DNA of 64,000 nt from assembly GCA_024648745.1 (NCBI GenBank), contig JAHCVB010000001.1, forward strand, positions 372,001 to 436,000. Reading direction: 5' to 3'. The notes beneath the pieces were generated by a model. That model was not told the origin of the DNA. It did no database searches and saw only the letters and a list, made by a program, of their open reading frames with translations. This DNA is from Sodalis sp. Psp (lineage in GTDB: Bacteria; Pseudomonadota; Gammaproteobacteria; Enterobacterales; Enterobacteriaceae). The translations under genes were made by a program, and so were the position numbers. This document shows positions 31,950-43,842 of this stretch, piece after piece (the first letter of the stretch is position 1; every line of letters starts with the position of its first letter).

Positions 31950-33596
31950 ATGAAAGGAGCTCAGTGGGTAGTACAGGCCCTGCAAGCACAGGGGGTGGGC
32001 ATAGTTTTCGGCTACCCTGGCGGGGCTATCATGCCAGTATACGACGCGCTGTTCAAAGGTGGACTGGAACACCTGCTGTGCCGTCATGAACAAGGCGCGG
32101 CCATCTCAGCAATTGGCTACGCACGAGCTACCGGAAAGGTTGGGGTTTGCATCGCCACATCTGGCCCTGGCGCCACCAATCTTATCACTGGACTGGCCGA
32201 TGCCTTACTGGACTCAGTGCCAGTTGTGGCAATAACAGGTCAGGTTGGATCAGCGCTTATTGGCACTGATGCCTTTCAGGAAATCGACATATTGGGTCTA
32301 TCTCTAGCCTGTACTAAACACAGCTTTTTGGTAGAATCTCTAGGCACGTTGCCCAGAATCATCACCGAAGCCTTCGCTATTGCCACCAGTGGCCGTCCTG
32401 GTCCGGTGTTGGTAGATATTCCCAAGGATATCCAACTGGCCGACGGTGATCTGACTCCGCACTTGTTGAGCATTCACGATCAGTCAAGCAGAGTTCAGGG
32501 TGATATAGAAGGGGCACGTAGACTTATACGTCAGTCTGATCGTCCAATACTGTACGCTGGCGGTGGCATCGGGATAGCAGGCGCGGTGCCAGCACTGCGG
32601 CAATTTATCGCTCAAACTGGCATGCCCTGTGTGGCAACGTTGAAAGGTCTCGGCGCGCCAGACGGTGATGATGCCTGTTATTTAGGGATGTTGGGCATGC
32701 ACGGTAATCAGGCGGCCAATCTGGCGGTGCAAGCCTGCGATCTTCTGATAGCTGTTGGCGCACGTTTCGACGATAGGGTTACTGGCCGTCTGAATGCTTT
32801 TGCTCCCAATGCTAGCGTTATCCATCTAGATATCGATCCAGCAGAAGTGAGCAAGCTACGCCAGGCGCATATTGCTCTATTAGGAGATCTGAATCAGCTG
32901 TTAACAGCTTTGACACAACTACTATCTATCGATGTCTGGCGTGCTGAGACCAGGGAGATGAAAGCCGCATACAGTTGGCGCTACGATCATCCGGGTGAGT
33001 CTATCTATGCGCCGGCGTTACTGCGGGCTGTCAGTGATCGCGCGCCCGCTGATACTGTTGTTACTACTGATGTGGGCCAACATCAGATGTGGGCTGCTCA
33101 GCATATGTGTTTCAGCAGGCCGGAGAATTTTATTACCTCCAGTGGACTGGGAACAATGGGATTCGGCATTCCCGCCGCGATCGGCGCACAGATTGCCCGC
33201 CCGCAAGATACTGTTATCTGTGTTTCTGGCGACGGCTCTTTTATGATGAATGTTCAGGAACTGACCACCGTCAAGAGAAAACAATTACCGTTGAAAATCG
33301 TGTTGCTAGATAATCAGCGCTTAGGCATGGTGCGTCAATGGCAGCAGTTATTTTTTAATCAACGTTATAGCGAAACCACTCTAACCGATAACCCTGATTT
33401 TCTTACGCTAGCTAGTGCCTTCGGCATTCCAGGCCTACACATTACCCGTAAAGACCAAATCTCACAGGCACTGGAAGCCTTATTTTCCGAACCGGGCCCA
33501 TTCCTGCTGCATGTTTCTATTGATGAGCTTGAAAATGTCTGGCCGCTAGTACCACCCGGAGCTAGTAATGAAACTATGCTGGAGCAATCATCATGA
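31950..33596 (+). CDS. ilvG: Acetohydroxyacid synthase II, large subunit
   Basis: 548 residues. Condenses pyruvate with pyruvate or 2-oxobutanoate, the first common step to valine, leucine and isoleucine. The activating glutamate is E47 in CRHEQGAA, followed by TSGPGATNL and the thiamine diphosphate motif [12 protein letters not shown] through [11 protein letters not shown] near residues 427-460. The gene is unbroken, unlike the frameshifted E. coli K-12 copy. An AGGAG lies upstream of the start. It overlaps ilvM by four bases (ATGA). Confidence 0.97.
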   Translation: MKGAQWVVQALQAQGVGIVFGYPGGAIMPVYDALFKGGLEHLLCRHEQGAAISAIGYARATGKVGVCIATSGPGATNLITGLADALLDSVPVVAITGQVGSALIGTDAFQEIDILGLSLACTKHSFLVESLGTLPRIITEAFAIATSGRPGPVLVDIPKDIQLADGDLTPHLLSIHDQSSRVQGDIEGARRLIRQSDRPILYAGGGIGIAGAVPALRQFIAQTGMPCVATLKGLGAPDGDDACYLGMLGMHGNQAANLAVQACDLLIAVGARFDDRVTGRLNAFAPNASVIHLDIDPAEVSKLRQAHIALLGDLNQLLTALTQLLSIDVWRAETREMKAAYSWRYDHPGESIYAPALLRAVSDRAPADTVVTTDVGQHQMWAAQHMCFSRPENFITSSGLGTMGFGIPAAIGAQIARPQDTVICVSGDGSFMMNVQELTTVKRKQLPLKIVLLDNQRLGMVRQWQQLFFNQRYSETTLTDNPDFLTLASAFGIPGLHITRKDQISQALEALFSEPGPFLLHVSIDELENVWPLVPPGASNETMLEQSS

Positions 33597-33919
33597 TGCA
33601 ACATTCTCTTTCCATTGAAGCACGTTTTCGTCCAGAGGTGGTTGAGCGTATTTTGAGAGTGGTCCGCCATCGCGGTTTTGAACTATGTATGTTAAATATG
33701 ACTCCGCGTAGGGAGGCTGAAAGCATAAATATTCGCTTGATCGTTACCAGCAAACGGTCCGTGGACTTATTGTCTGCACAGTTAAGAAAACTCATGGATG
33801 TCGCCTGTATCGAGATCCAGCAATTAACATCACAACAAATATGTGCTAATGCCAAGTACCAAGTAAAGGAAAAAAAACATGACAGTGAAAAAAGCGGATT
33901 TCATTTGGTTCAACGGTGA
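33593..33919 (+). CDS. ilvM: Acetohydroxyacid synthase II, small subunit (C-terminally extended)
   Basis: ACT-domain regulatory subunit that activates IlvG. The first 85 or so residues match the family ([53 protein letters not shown]). E. coli IlvM ends at that point with 87 residues. Here the usual stop is missing and the frame runs on for about 22 codons, ending inside ilvE (41-base overlap, different frame). The start is inside the ilvG stop. The tail is lysine-rich and resembles nothing; it is probably a recent stop-loss and may be harmless. Confidence 0.9.
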   Translation: MMQHSLSIEARFRPEVVERILRVVRHRGFELCMLNMTPRREAESINIRLIVTSKRSVDLLSAQLRKLMDVACIEIQQLTSQQICANAKYQVKEKKHDSEKSGFHLVQR

Positions 33920-34808
33920 AATGGTTCCGTGGGCAGAAGCCAAAATCCATGTAATGTCGCATGCGCTGCATTATGGATCATCAGTCTTTGAAGGCATACG
34001 TTGCTATAATTCGCATAAAGGTCCAGTCTTATTTCGTCATCGTGAACATATGCAGCGTCTGCATGATTCGGCAAAAATTTATCGTATGCCAGTGAAACAG
34101 AGCATCTGTGAGTTGATGGAAGCCTGTCGCGCGGTTCTGCGCAAAAATAATCTGGTCAGCGCCTATGTCCGTCCGCTAATCTTTATTGGAGATGTCGGCA
34201 TGGGTGTGAATCCTCCTGCAAACTATACCACCGATGTGATCATCGCCGCGTTTCCATGGGGCACGTATTTAGGCGAAGAAGCACTAGATCAAGGCATTGA
34301 CGCAATGGTTTCCTCATGGAACCGCGCGACGGCCAATACCATTCCGACCGCGACTAAAGCGGGGGGCAATTATTTGTCCTCTATTTTGGTCGGTAGCGAA
34401 GCTCGCCGACACGGCTATCAGGAAGGTATTGCGCTGGACGTGTACGGTTATGTTTCTGAAGGAGCGGGCGAAAACCTGTTTGAAGTAAAGGATGATATTT
34501 TGTTTACGCCCCCGTTTACCTCTTCCGCGCTGCCGGGCATTACCCGTGACGCTATTATCAAGCTGGCCAAAACAGCCGGGCTGGAAGTACGTGAACAAGT
34601 TTTATCCCGTGAATCCCTCTATTTGGCTGATGAAGTCTTTATGTCCGGTACTGCCGCCGAAATTACCCCAGTGCGCAGCGTAGACGGTATTAAGGTCGGC
34701 ATTGGTAAATGCGGTTTCGTTACCAAAAAGTTGCAGCAGGAGTTCTTCGGTCTGTTTAGCGGTAAGACAGAGGATAAATGGGGTTGGCTGGATCTAGTTA
34801 ATCAATAA
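33879..34808 (+). CDS. ilvE: Branched-chain amino acid aminotransferase
   Basis: 309 residues, as in E. coli. Fold type IV PLP enzyme performing the last step of isoleucine, valine and leucine synthesis. The PLP lysine is K160 in [42 protein letters not shown] and [11 protein letters not shown] are intact. AAGGAAAA stands eight bases before the ATG, which lies within the extended ilvM frame. Retaining the transaminase means the symbiont can finish these amino acids itself; Buchnera, by contrast, lacks ilvE. Confidence 0.97.
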   Translation: MTVKKADFIWFNGEMVPWAEAKIHVMSHALHYGSSVFEGIRCYNSHKGPVLFRHREHMQRLHDSAKIYRMPVKQSICELMEACRAVLRKNNLVSAYVRPLIFIGDVGMGVNPPANYTTDVIIAAFPWGTYLGEEALDQGIDAMVSSWNRATANTIPTATKAGGNYLSSILVGSEARRHGYQEGIALDVYGYVSEGAGENLFEVKDDILFTPPFTSSALPGITRDAIIKLAKTAGLEVREQVLSRESLYLADEVFMSGTAAEITPVRSVDGIKVGIGKCGFVTKKLQQEFFGLFSGKTEDKWGWLDLVNQ

Positions 34809-34873
34809 CAAACAAAGCATTTGTACCTGGGCACTGCGACAGCCCTGACCATCTGAATCATAGAGTAATTGCC

Positions 34874-36724
34874 ATGCCTAAGTACCGTTCCGCCACCACT
34901 ATGCACGGCCGTAATATGGCCGGAGCACGAGCTTTGTGGCGCGCTACGGGGATGACAGACAGCGATTTCGGTAAACCGATTATTGCTGTGGTCAACTCTT
35001 TCACTCAGTTTGTACCTGGCCACGTGCACTTACGTGATCTGGGTAAACTAGTCGCCAAACAAATCGAGGTATCCGGTGGGGTCGCGAGAGAGTTCAATAC
35101 TATTGCGGTTGACGACGGCATCGCAATGGGACACGGCGGTATGCTGTATTCCCTGCCTTCGCGCGAGCTCATCGCTGATTCGGTGGAGTACATGATCAAT
35201 GCCCACTGCGCTGACGCTATGGTCTGTATTTCCAACTGCGATAAAATCACGCCAGGGATGCTAATGGCATCACTGCGCCTGAATATTCCGGCAATCTTTG
35301 TTTCCGGCGGCCCGATGGAAGCTGGAAAAATCAATCTATCAGATAGAATCATTAATCTGGATCTGGTTGATGCTATGATCCAGGGCGCCAACCCAAATGT
35401 TTCTGATGAAGACAGCAGGCAAATCGAGCGCAACGCTTGTCCGACCTGCGGCTCTTGTTCTGGGATGTTTACTGCCAACTCGATGAACTGCCTGACAGAA
35501 GCGCTGGGTCTTTCCCAGCCAGGTAACGGATCACTGCTGGCGACTCATGCTGATCGTAAACACCTCTTTTTAAGTGCTGGCGAGCATATCGTCGATTTAA
35601 CTAAACGTCATTACGAGCAAAATGATGATAGTGTACTGCCGCGCAGTATCGCCAGCAAAGCGGCATTTGAAAACGCTATGACTTTGGATATCGCCATGGG
35701 CGGCTCCACCAATACGGTACTTCATCTGCTGGCAGCTGCACAGGAAGGCGAAGTGGACTTTACCATAGCGGATATAGACCGTTTGTCACGCAAAGTGCCA
35801 CATTTATGCAAAATCGCCCCCAACACTCAAAAGTATCATATGGAAGATGTGCACCGTGCCGGCGGCGTGATCGGTATTCTAGGCGAGCTAGATCGCAATA
35901 GCCTGCTTCACCGTCACGTGCACAATGTACTCGGGCTGTCGTTAGCGGAAACGCTGGCGCGCTATGATATCATGGTGACTGACGATGTAACGGTAAAAAG
36001 TATGTACGCCGCAGGGCCGGCAGGGATCCGCACCACCCAGGCATTTTCCCAAAATTATCGCTGGCCATCCTTGGATACTGATCGCCAAGAAGGTTGCATC
36101 CGAGCTCATCAATTCGCTTACAGTCAGGACGGCGGGCTGGCTGTGTTGTACGGTAATATCGCCAAAGACGGCTGTATTGTGAAAACCGCTGGCGTCGATA
36201 AGGACATATTAGTTTTCCGTGGGCCAGCCAAAGTGTATGAAAGTCAGGAGACCGCGTCCGAGGCGATTCTCGACGGTAAAGTAATTGCCGGCGATGTCGT
36301 AGTAATTCGCTACGAAGGCCCGAAAGGTGGCCCAGGTATGCAGGAAATGCTTTATCCAACAACTTTTCTAAAATCCATGGGTTTGAGCAAAAGCTGCGCG
36401 TTGATTACCGACGGTCGCTTCTCCGGTGGCACCTCGGGACTGTCTATCGGTCATATTTCGCCGGAAGCTGCCAGTGGTGGCCTGATCGGCCTGGTACGTG
36501 ACTGCGATATCATTGATATCAATATCGCCGATCGCAGCATTATGCTAAATGTGACTGATAATGAACTGACAGCGCGCCTTGAAACAGAACTGGCACGTAA
36601 TAACTCGGCTTGGACGCCGGTCATGCGCAAACGTCAGGTGTCATTCGCTCTGAAAGCATACGCCAGTTTGGCGACTAGTGCTGACAAAGGTGCGGTGAGA
36701 GATAAGTCTAAACTGGGAGGATAA
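34874..36724 (+). CDS. ilvD: Dihydroxy-acid dehydratase
   Basis: 616 residues, identical length to E. coli. Iron-sulfur enzyme that makes the 2-oxo acids of valine and isoleucine synthesis. Cluster cysteines occur in [10 protein letters not shown] and in [18 protein letters not shown]. The C-terminal block [20 protein letters not shown] is present, and the gene ends KSKLGG as usual. In E. coli ilvA follows at once; here only 68 bases separate ilvD from ilvC, so ilvA and ilvY have been deleted cleanly. Confidence 0.97.
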   Translation: MPKYRSATTMHGRNMAGARALWRATGMTDSDFGKPIIAVVNSFTQFVPGHVHLRDLGKLVAKQIEVSGGVAREFNTIAVDDGIAMGHGGMLYSLPSRELIADSVEYMINAHCADAMVCISNCDKITPGMLMASLRLNIPAIFVSGGPMEAGKINLSDRIINLDLVDAMIQGANPNVSDEDSRQIERNACPTCGSCSGMFTANSMNCLTEALGLSQPGNGSLLATHADRKHLFLSAGEHIVDLTKRHYEQNDDSVLPRSIASKAAFENAMTLDIAMGGSTNTVLHLLAAAQEGEVDFTIADIDRLSRKVPHLCKIAPNTQKYHMEDVHRAGGVIGILGELDRNSLLHRHVHNVLGLSLAETLARYDIMVTDDVTVKSMYAAGPAGIRTTQAFSQNYRWPSLDTDRQEGCIRAHQFAYSQDGGLAVLYGNIAKDGCIVKTAGVDKDILVFRGPAKVYESQETASEAILDGKVIAGDVVVIRYEGPKGGPGMQEMLYPTTFLKSMGLSKSCALITDGRFSGGTSGLSIGHISPEAASGGLIGLVRDCDIIDINIADRSIMLNVTDNELTARLETELARNNSAWTPVMRKRQVSFALKAYASLATSADKGAVRDKSKLGG

Positions 36725-36792
36725 GCTACCATAGCTAAGTTTTAACCATTTTTCGCCGAACCTTAATTTATTAAATACTATGGAATTATAAT

Positions 36793-38268
36793 ATGGCTAA
36801 TTATTTTAATACCTTAAATCTGAGCCAGCAACTAGCTCAGTTAGGCAAATGCCGCTTCATGGGCCGAGATGAATTCATCGATGAAGCGTACTATTTAAAA
36901 GGCAAAAAAGTGATGATTATCGGCTGTGGTGCGCAAGGATTAAACCAAGGGCTGAACATGCGTGATTCGGGTTTAGATGTCGCTTATGCACTGCGCAAAG
37001 AAACTATCTCTGATAAGCGTCTCTCTTGGCGTAAAGCGACAGAAAACAGCTTTCGTGTCGGCACCTATGAAGAGTTGGTGCCAAAATCGGATCTGATCAT
37101 AAACCTGACTCCTGATAAGCAGCACTCTGTGGTTGTGCAGGCGATACAGCCGCTGATGAAAGAAGGTGCCGCACTGGGGTATTCCCATGGCTTTAATATT
37201 GTTGAAGTCGGTGAGCCAATCCGCCGCGATATCACCGTAATCATGATGGCACCTAAATGCCCCGGTACTGAAGTGCGCGAAGAATATAAGCGCGGCTTCG
37301 GAGTACCGACTCTTATTGCCGTGCATCCAGAAAATGATCCGAAAGGTGAGGGAATAACGCTAGCCAAAGCCTGGGCGGCTGCGATCGGCGCTCATCGCGC
37401 TGGTGTACTAGAATCTTCTTTCGTCGCCGAGGTAAAATCAGACTTAATGGGCGAACAAACCATTCTGTGCGGCATATTGCAGACCGGTTCACTGCTTTGC
37501 TTTGACAAAATGGTCTCCGATGGCATTGACCCCGCTTATGCCGGCAAGCTGATTCAATTCGGTTGGGAAGCCATCACTGAGGCACTGAAGCAGGGTGGTA
37601 TCACGCTGATGATGGACCGGTTATCCAACAGTGCCAAATTGCGCGCCTTTTCCTTATCCGAGCAGCTGAAACAACTGATGCAGCCGCTGTTTGAAAAACA
37701 CATGAACGACATTATCACTGGTGCCTTCTCCAGTGACATGATGGCCGATTGGGCTAACGATGATGTTAAGCTGCTGCGCTGGCGCAAAGAAACTAGCCAC
37801 ACGCCGTTTGAGAACGCGCCGCAGTACAGTGGTAAAATCAATGAGCAAACCTACTTTGATCACGGCGTACTGATGATCGCTATAGTGAAAGCTGGGGTAG
37901 AGTTAGCGTTTGAAACCATGACTCGTACTGGCATTGTCAGCGAATCGGCTTATTATGAATCATTGCATGAATTACCGCTTATCGCTAATACCATCTCCCG
38001 TAAACGCTTGTATGAGATGAATATAGTCATCTCTGACACTGCGGAGTACGGCAACTATCTATTCACCAACGCCGCTGTGCCATTGCTCAAAGGCACCTTC
38101 ATGGACAACCTGCAAGCAGGAGATTTGGGTCAATCAGTTGCTGATGGGGAAATCGATAATGTTCGTCTGCGTGATGTCAATGAAGCTATCCGTCAACATC
38201 CGATTGAGATCGTCGGCGTCAAATTACGTGGCTACATGAAAGATATGAAACGTCTCTCAAGTCGTTGA
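36793..38268 (+). CDS. ilvC: Ketol-acid reductoisomerase (long class II form)
   Basis: 491 residues as in E. coli. NADPH- and magnesium-dependent isomerisation and reduction of acetohydroxyacids. The nucleotide motif [12 protein letters not shown] is near residue 45, the metal ligands lie in the duplicated C-terminal domains ([17 protein letters not shown] and the second knotted domain), and the end is [11 protein letters not shown]. It normally answers to the divergent regulator ilvY, which is gone, so expression must come from the ilvG operon or a constitutive promoter in the 68-base spacer. A strong terminator follows. Confidence 0.97.
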   Translation: MANYFNTLNLSQQLAQLGKCRFMGRDEFIDEAYYLKGKKVMIIGCGAQGLNQGLNMRDSGLDVAYALRKETISDKRLSWRKATENSFRVGTYEELVPKSDLIINLTPDKQHSVVVQAIQPLMKEGAALGYSHGFNIVEVGEPIRRDITVIMMAPKCPGTEVREEYKRGFGVPTLIAVHPENDPKGEGITLAKAWAAAIGAHRAGVLESSFVAEVKSDLMGEQTILCGILQTGSLLCFDKMVSDGIDPAYAGKLIQFGWEAITEALKQGGITLMMDRLSNSAKLRAFSLSEQLKQLMQPLFEKHMNDIITGAFSSDMMADWANDDVKLLRWRKETSHTPFENAPQYSGKINEQTYFDHGVLMIAIVKAGVELAFETMTRTGIVSESAYYESLHELPLIANTISRKRLYEMNIVISDTAEYGNYLFTNAAVPLLKGTFMDNLQAGDLGQSVADGEIDNVRLRDVNEAIRQHPIEIVGVKLRGYMKDMKRLSSR

Positions 38269-38300
38269 CTGATTTGCAAGACAACGCTCACTCTTTCCTT

Positions 38301-38330
38301 AAACCCCTGCCTTTACAACAGGGGTTTTAT
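38301..38330 (+). terminator. Intrinsic terminator after ilvC
   Basis: Perfect 9-bp stem AAACCCCTG / CAGGGGTTT with a nine-base loop and trailing T residues. Ends the ilvGMEDC transcript. Confidence 0.9.
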
Positions 38331-38559
38331 CTACTATGATCAATAACGCTTCCGGTTGGCCACTTTGTTTTCTGATAAAATCTCCTCCGTTCTCTGTCAC
38401 TGTTTTTCTCAGAAAACTTGCGCATAAGCCATTCACTATGGTATTGCCTGCGGCGGATCGCAAAGAACGCAAGTCATCATTGCGTCGATACGGTCTTTAG
38501 TTAATAAAATACTGCACAGGATTTTTAAATCATGTGGTATACTGTCGGCCGCTAAGTAA

Positions 38560-39371
38560 GCATAAAATATAATGAGCAAAAATGAAGGGAAAATTTTTCT
38601 GTTTGACATGTATAATCACAGCTAACATTGCTGAAAATTTAACTGAGCAATGGCCAGAAGAAAAAGAACTTTGCAATTGCTCGACGATGTGATTCTGAGT
38701 TAAGCGGCTATTAGTATGTTATTGCGCTATAGCAAAGCCTTACATTACCCGCTAGTGAGTAAATCAAGATATTTAACTCAACTAGTACGAATATGGCTAC
38801 TGGTAGAATCACGGGTGCACTGTACCAACTTGGGAAATGATAACATTTATACCTAATACTGCAGCCCCAGGCACTTTGGATAACTCTTGCTCTACCGGGA
38901 GTGTATTATACCAAGGTAATATTATTTATGATTATTTAATTAATATTTTTATATCTAATCTATGCGAAGCTTCAAAAAAGATTACAGCTAACAAAAAGTT
39001 GTAAAGCTGAGATAAGATGGTAGTCAAACAATATTACTTTACCCAACACAACCACTAATATGGCGCTCATGTTAACATGGTTTTTTATTGTAACTAATTG
39101 TTCTTATTAATCTATTTTATAAGGGTATTAGTATCTTCTTAATAAATTTTTAAACTTTCTTATTATAAGAGCAAGAAACTGATTAGCTCGCTATCTTTAA
39201 CCAGCATCTGCTTGCACCTGACCTGAGTGTTTTTACCTGCAAGCGCAATGGAAAAATCTATATTTCAATGGAAGTACATTTATAAGCCCCTTTGAATCAA
39301 TTAATTCAATAGTTAACAGAATGCAGAAAGAAGTCGAAAAACTTCTTTTTGGTTAAGTATATTTTGCTCAT
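38560..39371 (-). pseudogene. rhlB: rhlB remnant (DEAD-box RNA helicase)
   Basis: Divergent from trxA, where rhlB stands in E. coli. From the ATG at 39371 the frame reads MSKIYLTKKKFFDFFLHSV, matching MSKTHLTEQKFSDFALHPK, then stops, with GAYKCTSIEI like GFHNCTPIQA. Further along, near 38,600-38,700, HIVEQLQ and AVIIHVK echo HRIKEELF and RAIIFANTK of the helicase domain 2. Many stops. RhlB is the helicase of the RNA degradosome. The remaining stretch to 38,331 carries no readable gene; rep and gppA, expected here, are gone. Confidence 0.75.
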
Positions 39372-39479
39372 AGTATGATAAAATGATAACTAATTTATTC
39401 TTACAGAAGCATAATAAAATACAACATATTGTTGGTTATGCTGCAGCAGCGAGTAGCAGCAATCTTATGGAGTAAAATC

Positions 39480-39806
39480 ATGAGCGAAAAAATTATCCAC
39501 CTTAGTGACGACAGCTTCAAAAAGGACATATTACAGTCAAAAGGACTAATTCTAGTCGATTTCTGGGCGCAATGGTGCGGCCCCTGTAAAATGATCTCGC
39601 CCATTTTGACAGAAATTGCTGATGAATTCGATGGAAAACTTACCATCGCCAAGCTGAATATAGATGAAAACCCAGCCACTGCACCCAAGTATGGCGTTCG
39701 CAGTATCCCCACTTTGTTGCTGTTTCGCGATGGTAAAGTGGTAGCTACCAAAATTGGTGTTCTATCCAAAGAACAGTTTAAAGAATTCCTTAATGTAAAT
39801 CTGTAA
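39480..39806 (+). CDS. trxA: Thioredoxin 1
   Basis: 108 residues from the ATG at 39480 ([13 protein letters not shown]), which has GGAG just upstream; a 17-codon upstream extension is not part of the gene. The redox motif WCGPC is at 32-36, the conserved aspartate is in LVDFWA, and the cis-proline lies in SIPTLLLF. General disulfide reductant, also the electron donor for ribonucleotide reductase. Intact between a dead rhlB and rho. Confidence 0.97.
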   Translation: MSEKIIHLSDDSFKKDILQSKGLILVDFWAQWCGPCKMISPILTEIADEFDGKLTIAKLNIDENPATAPKYGVRSIPTLLLFRDGKVVATKIGVLSKEQFKEFLNVNL

Positions 39807-40169
39807 GCAGTTTTGCGATTCTTCCGCTGGACGCTAGTACTTATAAGCATTTCTCATACTTGACCCCTAGACGCCCATCAAGAACCATGCTAAGTTCATT
39901 TTACTGCATTGTGATACTTCCTGTAATTTAAATCTGAGCTTTACTTTTTCCCGCACCACCGAGCGGGCGTCAGACAAGGGCGGGATTTAAGTTAATTCAT
40001 TGTTAGGCACTCTTAATCTCAATCTTCTTGCCATTTGTATTTTGCATAAGTTGCTGTTCATCAGCTTAAACGGGATTTACCGGGATAAATGCCATAGACA
40101 AGCTCGATTTTACACATACCATCCATAAAATCAGTTCGAGATACACCCCGAGTTTAAGAACCTACCATT
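39807..40169. other. Spacer between trxA and rho
   Basis: 363 bases. In E. coli this stretch encodes the rhoL leader and the rho autoregulatory region. I cannot identify a convincing leader frame or hairpin terminator. Confidence 0.45.
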
Positions 40170-41429
40170 ATGAACCTTACCGCATTAAAAAATACATCGG
40201 TTTCAGAGTTAGTAACTCTCGGCGAGAATATGGGGCTAGAAAATCTGGCCCGTATGCGTAAACAAGACATCATCTTCGCCATTCTCAAGCAGCATGCCAA
40301 GAGTGGTGAAGATATCTTCGGTAATGGAGTACTGGAAATATTGCAAGATGGCTTTGGCTTCCTTCGTTCCAGCGATAGTTCCTATCTCGCCGGCCCAGAT
40401 GATATCTACGTTTCTCCCAGCCAAATCCGTCGCTTCAACCTGCGTACTGGCGATACCATTTCCGGCAAGATCCGCCCGCCGAAAGAAGGTGAACGCTACT
40501 TCGCGCTGTTGAAGGTTAACGAAGTTAACTATGATAAGCCAGAAAACTCCCGTAATAAAATTTTATTTGAAAACCTGACACCTCTGCATGCGAATTCGCG
40601 TTTACGTATGGAACGCGGTAATGGCTCTACCGAAGATCTAACTGCGCGTGTTTTGGATCTGGCCTCGCCTATCGGCCGCGGTCAGCGTGGCCTAATAGTG
40701 GCACCGCCTAAGGCCGGTAAAACCATGTTGCTGCAAAATATCGCCCAAAGCATCGCCTATAATCACCCCGACTGCGTGCTTATGGTTCTGTTGATTGATG
40801 AGCGTCCGGAAGAAGTGACCGAAATGCAGCGCTTAGTGAAAGGTGAAGTCATTGCCTCAACTTTTGATGAGCCTGCCTCTCGCCACGTGCAGGTCGCTGA
40901 AATGGTGATTGAAAAAGCCAAGCGTCTAGTTGAACATAAGAAAGATGTCGTTATCCTGCTGGATTCCATTACCCGTTTGGCTCGTGCTTATAACACCGTG
41001 GTACCTGCGTCTGGCAAGGTGTTAACCGGCGGCGTGGATGCCAATGCTTTACATCGTCCGAAACGTTTTTTCGGCGCTGCGCGCAATGTGGAAGAGGGAG
41101 GCAGCCTGACTATCATCGCAACAGCACTTGTAGATACTGGCTCGAAGATGGACGAAGTGATCTATGAAGAGTTCAAGGGTACCGGAAATATGGAATTGCA
41201 TTTGTCGCGTAAAATTGCCGAGAAACGAGTTTTTCCAGCTATCGATTATAACCGTTCAGGAACCCGTAAAGAAGAATTGCTCACTACTCAGGAAGAGCTA
41301 CAGAAAATGTGGATCCTGCGTAAAATTATTCACCCTATGGGTGAAATCGATGCGATGGAATTTTTAATAAACAAGTTGTCGATGACCAAAACTAACGATG
41401 AATTCTTCGACATGATGAAACGTTCGTAA
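40170..41429 (+). CDS. rho: Transcription termination factor Rho
   Basis: 419 residues, colinear with E. coli Rho and nearly identical over long runs. The N-terminal helical and OB domains carry the primary RNA-binding residues ([18 protein letters not shown]), Walker A is PPKAGKT at 179-185, the Q-loop lies in [15 protein letters not shown], and the R-loop and arginine finger lie in the region to [20 protein letters not shown]. One of the most conserved proteins of the window, so under strong selection. Confidence 0.98.
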   Translation: MNLTALKNTSVSELVTLGENMGLENLARMRKQDIIFAILKQHAKSGEDIFGNGVLEILQDGFGFLRSSDSSYLAGPDDIYVSPSQIRRFNLRTGDTISGKIRPPKEGERYFALLKVNEVNYDKPENSRNKILFENLTPLHANSRLRMERGNGSTEDLTARVLDLASPIGRGQRGLIVAPPKAGKTMLLQNIAQSIAYNHPDCVLMVLLIDERPEEVTEMQRLVKGEVIASTFDEPASRHVQVAEMVIEKAKRLVEHKKDVVILLDSITRLARAYNTVVPASGKVLTGGVDANALHRPKRFFGAARNVEEGGSLTIIATALVDTGSKMDEVIYEEFKGTGNMELHLSRKIAEKRVFPAIDYNRSGTRKEELLTTQEELQKMWILRKIIHPMGEIDAMEFLINKLSMTKTNDEFFDMMKRS

Positions 41430-41449
41430 AATCATAAAAATCCGGATAG

Positions 41450-41476
41450 CGCCGCGTTGAAAACGTGGCGTTTTTC
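41450..41476 (+). terminator. Intrinsic terminator after rho
   Basis: CGCCGCGTT / AACGTGGCG stem with one G-T wobble, a three-base loop and TTTTT. Separates rho from the dead ECA cluster. Confidence 0.88.
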
Positions 41477-41721
41477 GTTGTTAATACTAGGATAGTCAAG
41501 TTATTTAGTGTATCTATTACATATATGTAACATGTAATAATTACTAAAATAGTCCATTCTAATCTGTATATTAGACGCAGATTCAGATGCAAATAAAGCG
41601 ATAACAGAAAGACCTTTTCATTATCACAAAACTCAGTGATAGATAAGACATCGAAGTTGAAGCGTACACCATAATAATTCATTACATGGCTTGTGTGAAT
41701 ATATATACTTAATATACATAT

Positions 41722-42786
41722 TTATTTTATTGCTATTTTTCTATTTTCTTTGTTCTTTTTGTTCTTAGCACGCAAGATTGCAAAAAATAGATCTTGTTGA
41801 TAAACCTAACTACCGCAAGCGCCATCAAGGACAAATCCCTCTGATTGGTGGTATTTCTATTTATGCCGGCATTTGTTTCACTTTTCTCTATACGGATCAT
41901 TATATTTCCCATGTAATGCTGTATCTAATGTGTACGGGCGTTCTAGTGATCACCGGCGCGCTCGATGAGCGTTTCGACATCAGTGTGGCGGTACGTGCAA
42001 TTATCCAGGCTCTGGTGGCAATGGCAATGATGGTATTCAGCGGTCGCTACATTAAGTCTAGGCTACATTTTGGGCCTTGGAAGAGATGTGTTGCTTTTCG
42101 GTTATTTAGTAACCTTGACGCCGTCTGAGCGGTGATCAATGCCTGCAGCATGATAGATGGCGTAGATGGTCTGCTGGGCGATCTGTCCTGCGTATCGCTG
42201 GGGGTACAATGGGCATTCTACTCACTCTAGACAATAACCCAAGTTTGGCATTATGGTGTTTTGCCATGATCGCCGCGATACTGCTGTGTATTTACTTAAT
42301 TTAGGTATTTCGGTAGACGCTACAAAGTATTTATGGGCGACTCAGACAGCACTATGATCGAGTTTATAATTATCTGGCTGCTGCTTGCAAAGCACTCGGG
42401 CTGGGGACACCCAATGAATTCAGTGACCGCACTGTGTCGCCGTGCCGATTAAGGACATGATAGCCATCATTGTATCGCCGAATGTGAAAGGAAATGAGCC
42501 CTTTTGCGCCTGACCGGCAGCACATTCGCCACTTAATCATACGCATGAGTTTCAGTTCTCATCAGGTGTTTGTCATCATTGCGCTCACCGTCGAGCTGCT
42601 GGCGACTTTCGATGTCGCAGGGGAGCGCTGGTTACGCTGGCCAGAATCGGTCATATTACTTGTTGTGGGTTGGAGTTGCTGTACGGGTACGTACTAAAAT
42701 ATTCCTGTCGGGTCGCACGATGCATTAAACGGTGGCTAAGTCAATATAAAAACACTGCTTTAAACAGGAATTCGGGGAGAAAATGA
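41722..42786 (+). pseudogene. wecA: wecA (rfe) pseudogene, UDP-GlcNAc phosphotransferase
   Basis: First gene of the ECA cluster; the enzyme puts GlcNAc-1-phosphate on undecaprenyl phosphate. LFLARKIAKN and, one frame over, LVDKPNYRKRHQGQIPLIGG match WecA; then GALDERFDISV, DGVDGLLGDLSCVS, GRRYKVFMGDS, MSPFAPDRQHIRHLI and the basic tail RCIKRWLSQY. At least three frameshifts and several stops. The end overlaps the start of wzzE. Confidence 0.92.
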
Positions 42787-43762
42787 TATCAGCAAGCTTA
42801 CTATCTCTTCCAGTCAGGAACAGGCTATTGAAAATGAATTGGATTTGTGTAACCTACTTTACGCTCTATTACGTGGTAAGGGCGCCATTTCCATCTGCAC
42901 TTTTTTGTTTGCATTGGGTGGACTGACATATTCCTTTTCCTTTCTGGTGCATCAGGAATAGACCTTCATTTTTTTTACCGATAAATCGACACTGAATGTG
43001 TTAGAAAGACATTTTTCTTAGCAGCAGTTTCTGTGCAATCTGGATGTGAAGAATATCGTGTTTCCTATTTTGAACACGCCTTCAATTACTGATGCAGCAT
43101 GTCAAGAGTTTTTGCGTCAGCTAACCTCCATATGAACTCGCCGGAGTTTTTGGCTCGCCAGTTCCTATTACAAGACATATAAAGCGGGCGATCCTCACGT
43201 TGACGCCGCGCTGCTCGATGAGTTAATCAATACTGTACAGTTCTCCCGCGGAACGAGCTGAAAAAGCTACCGGATAACACACGACTAAGTACTGGAAACA
43301 GCGTCGGACGCCAATCAAGCGTGCTGCGGCTGAGCAGCTCAATGAAAGTCATGGCTTACCTGGGTTACAACGCATCATTTTCGCTAAAATCGCAAGTAAT
43401 CGGCAGGAAGCGGTGACTGCGGCGATTGTACAGCGCAAACAGAAGCGACTTAACCAGGCTTCAAAGCTGGAGAAACAGGGCATCGACCGCAGCCAAAGTG
43501 ATTTTACCGCCACTCGTTTTCAGAAATTTAAAATTCTTACTGGGTTATACGATGTTACAGGCGCAGTTGGACTTTCTGCAGGCAGTGGAGCCATCTGCCT
43601 TCAATGTAGCTCTGGTATTGAATAAGAGCTTTAAAACCCACCGTTATTTAAGAACCCTTGAAAGCCGGTAAAATGAGATAAGTCTTGGGTATTCCTGATA
43701 ATGTTTGGGGCATCACGGGTATGCTGCTTAGCGTAGGAGTCGTGCTGGTGCGTCGCTGTTAA
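42783..43762 (+). pseudogene. wzzE: wzzE pseudogene, ECA chain-length regulator
   Basis: AIENELDLCNLLYALLRGKG at the start, then the first membrane segment and ALGGLTYSF, a stop at HQE, then QQFLCNLDVKN. The C-terminal segment with the second membrane helix ends LVRRC followed by TAA at 43760-43762. Multiple frameshifts and stops. WzzE sets the polymer length of ECA. Confidence 0.88.
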
Positions 43763-43842
43763 TGCAACCGAAGGCCATTTGTCAGGTAGCCTATCATTAT
43801 CCACAACACGGCACGTGTATTTTAAGGTAGAGGGAAACTGCT

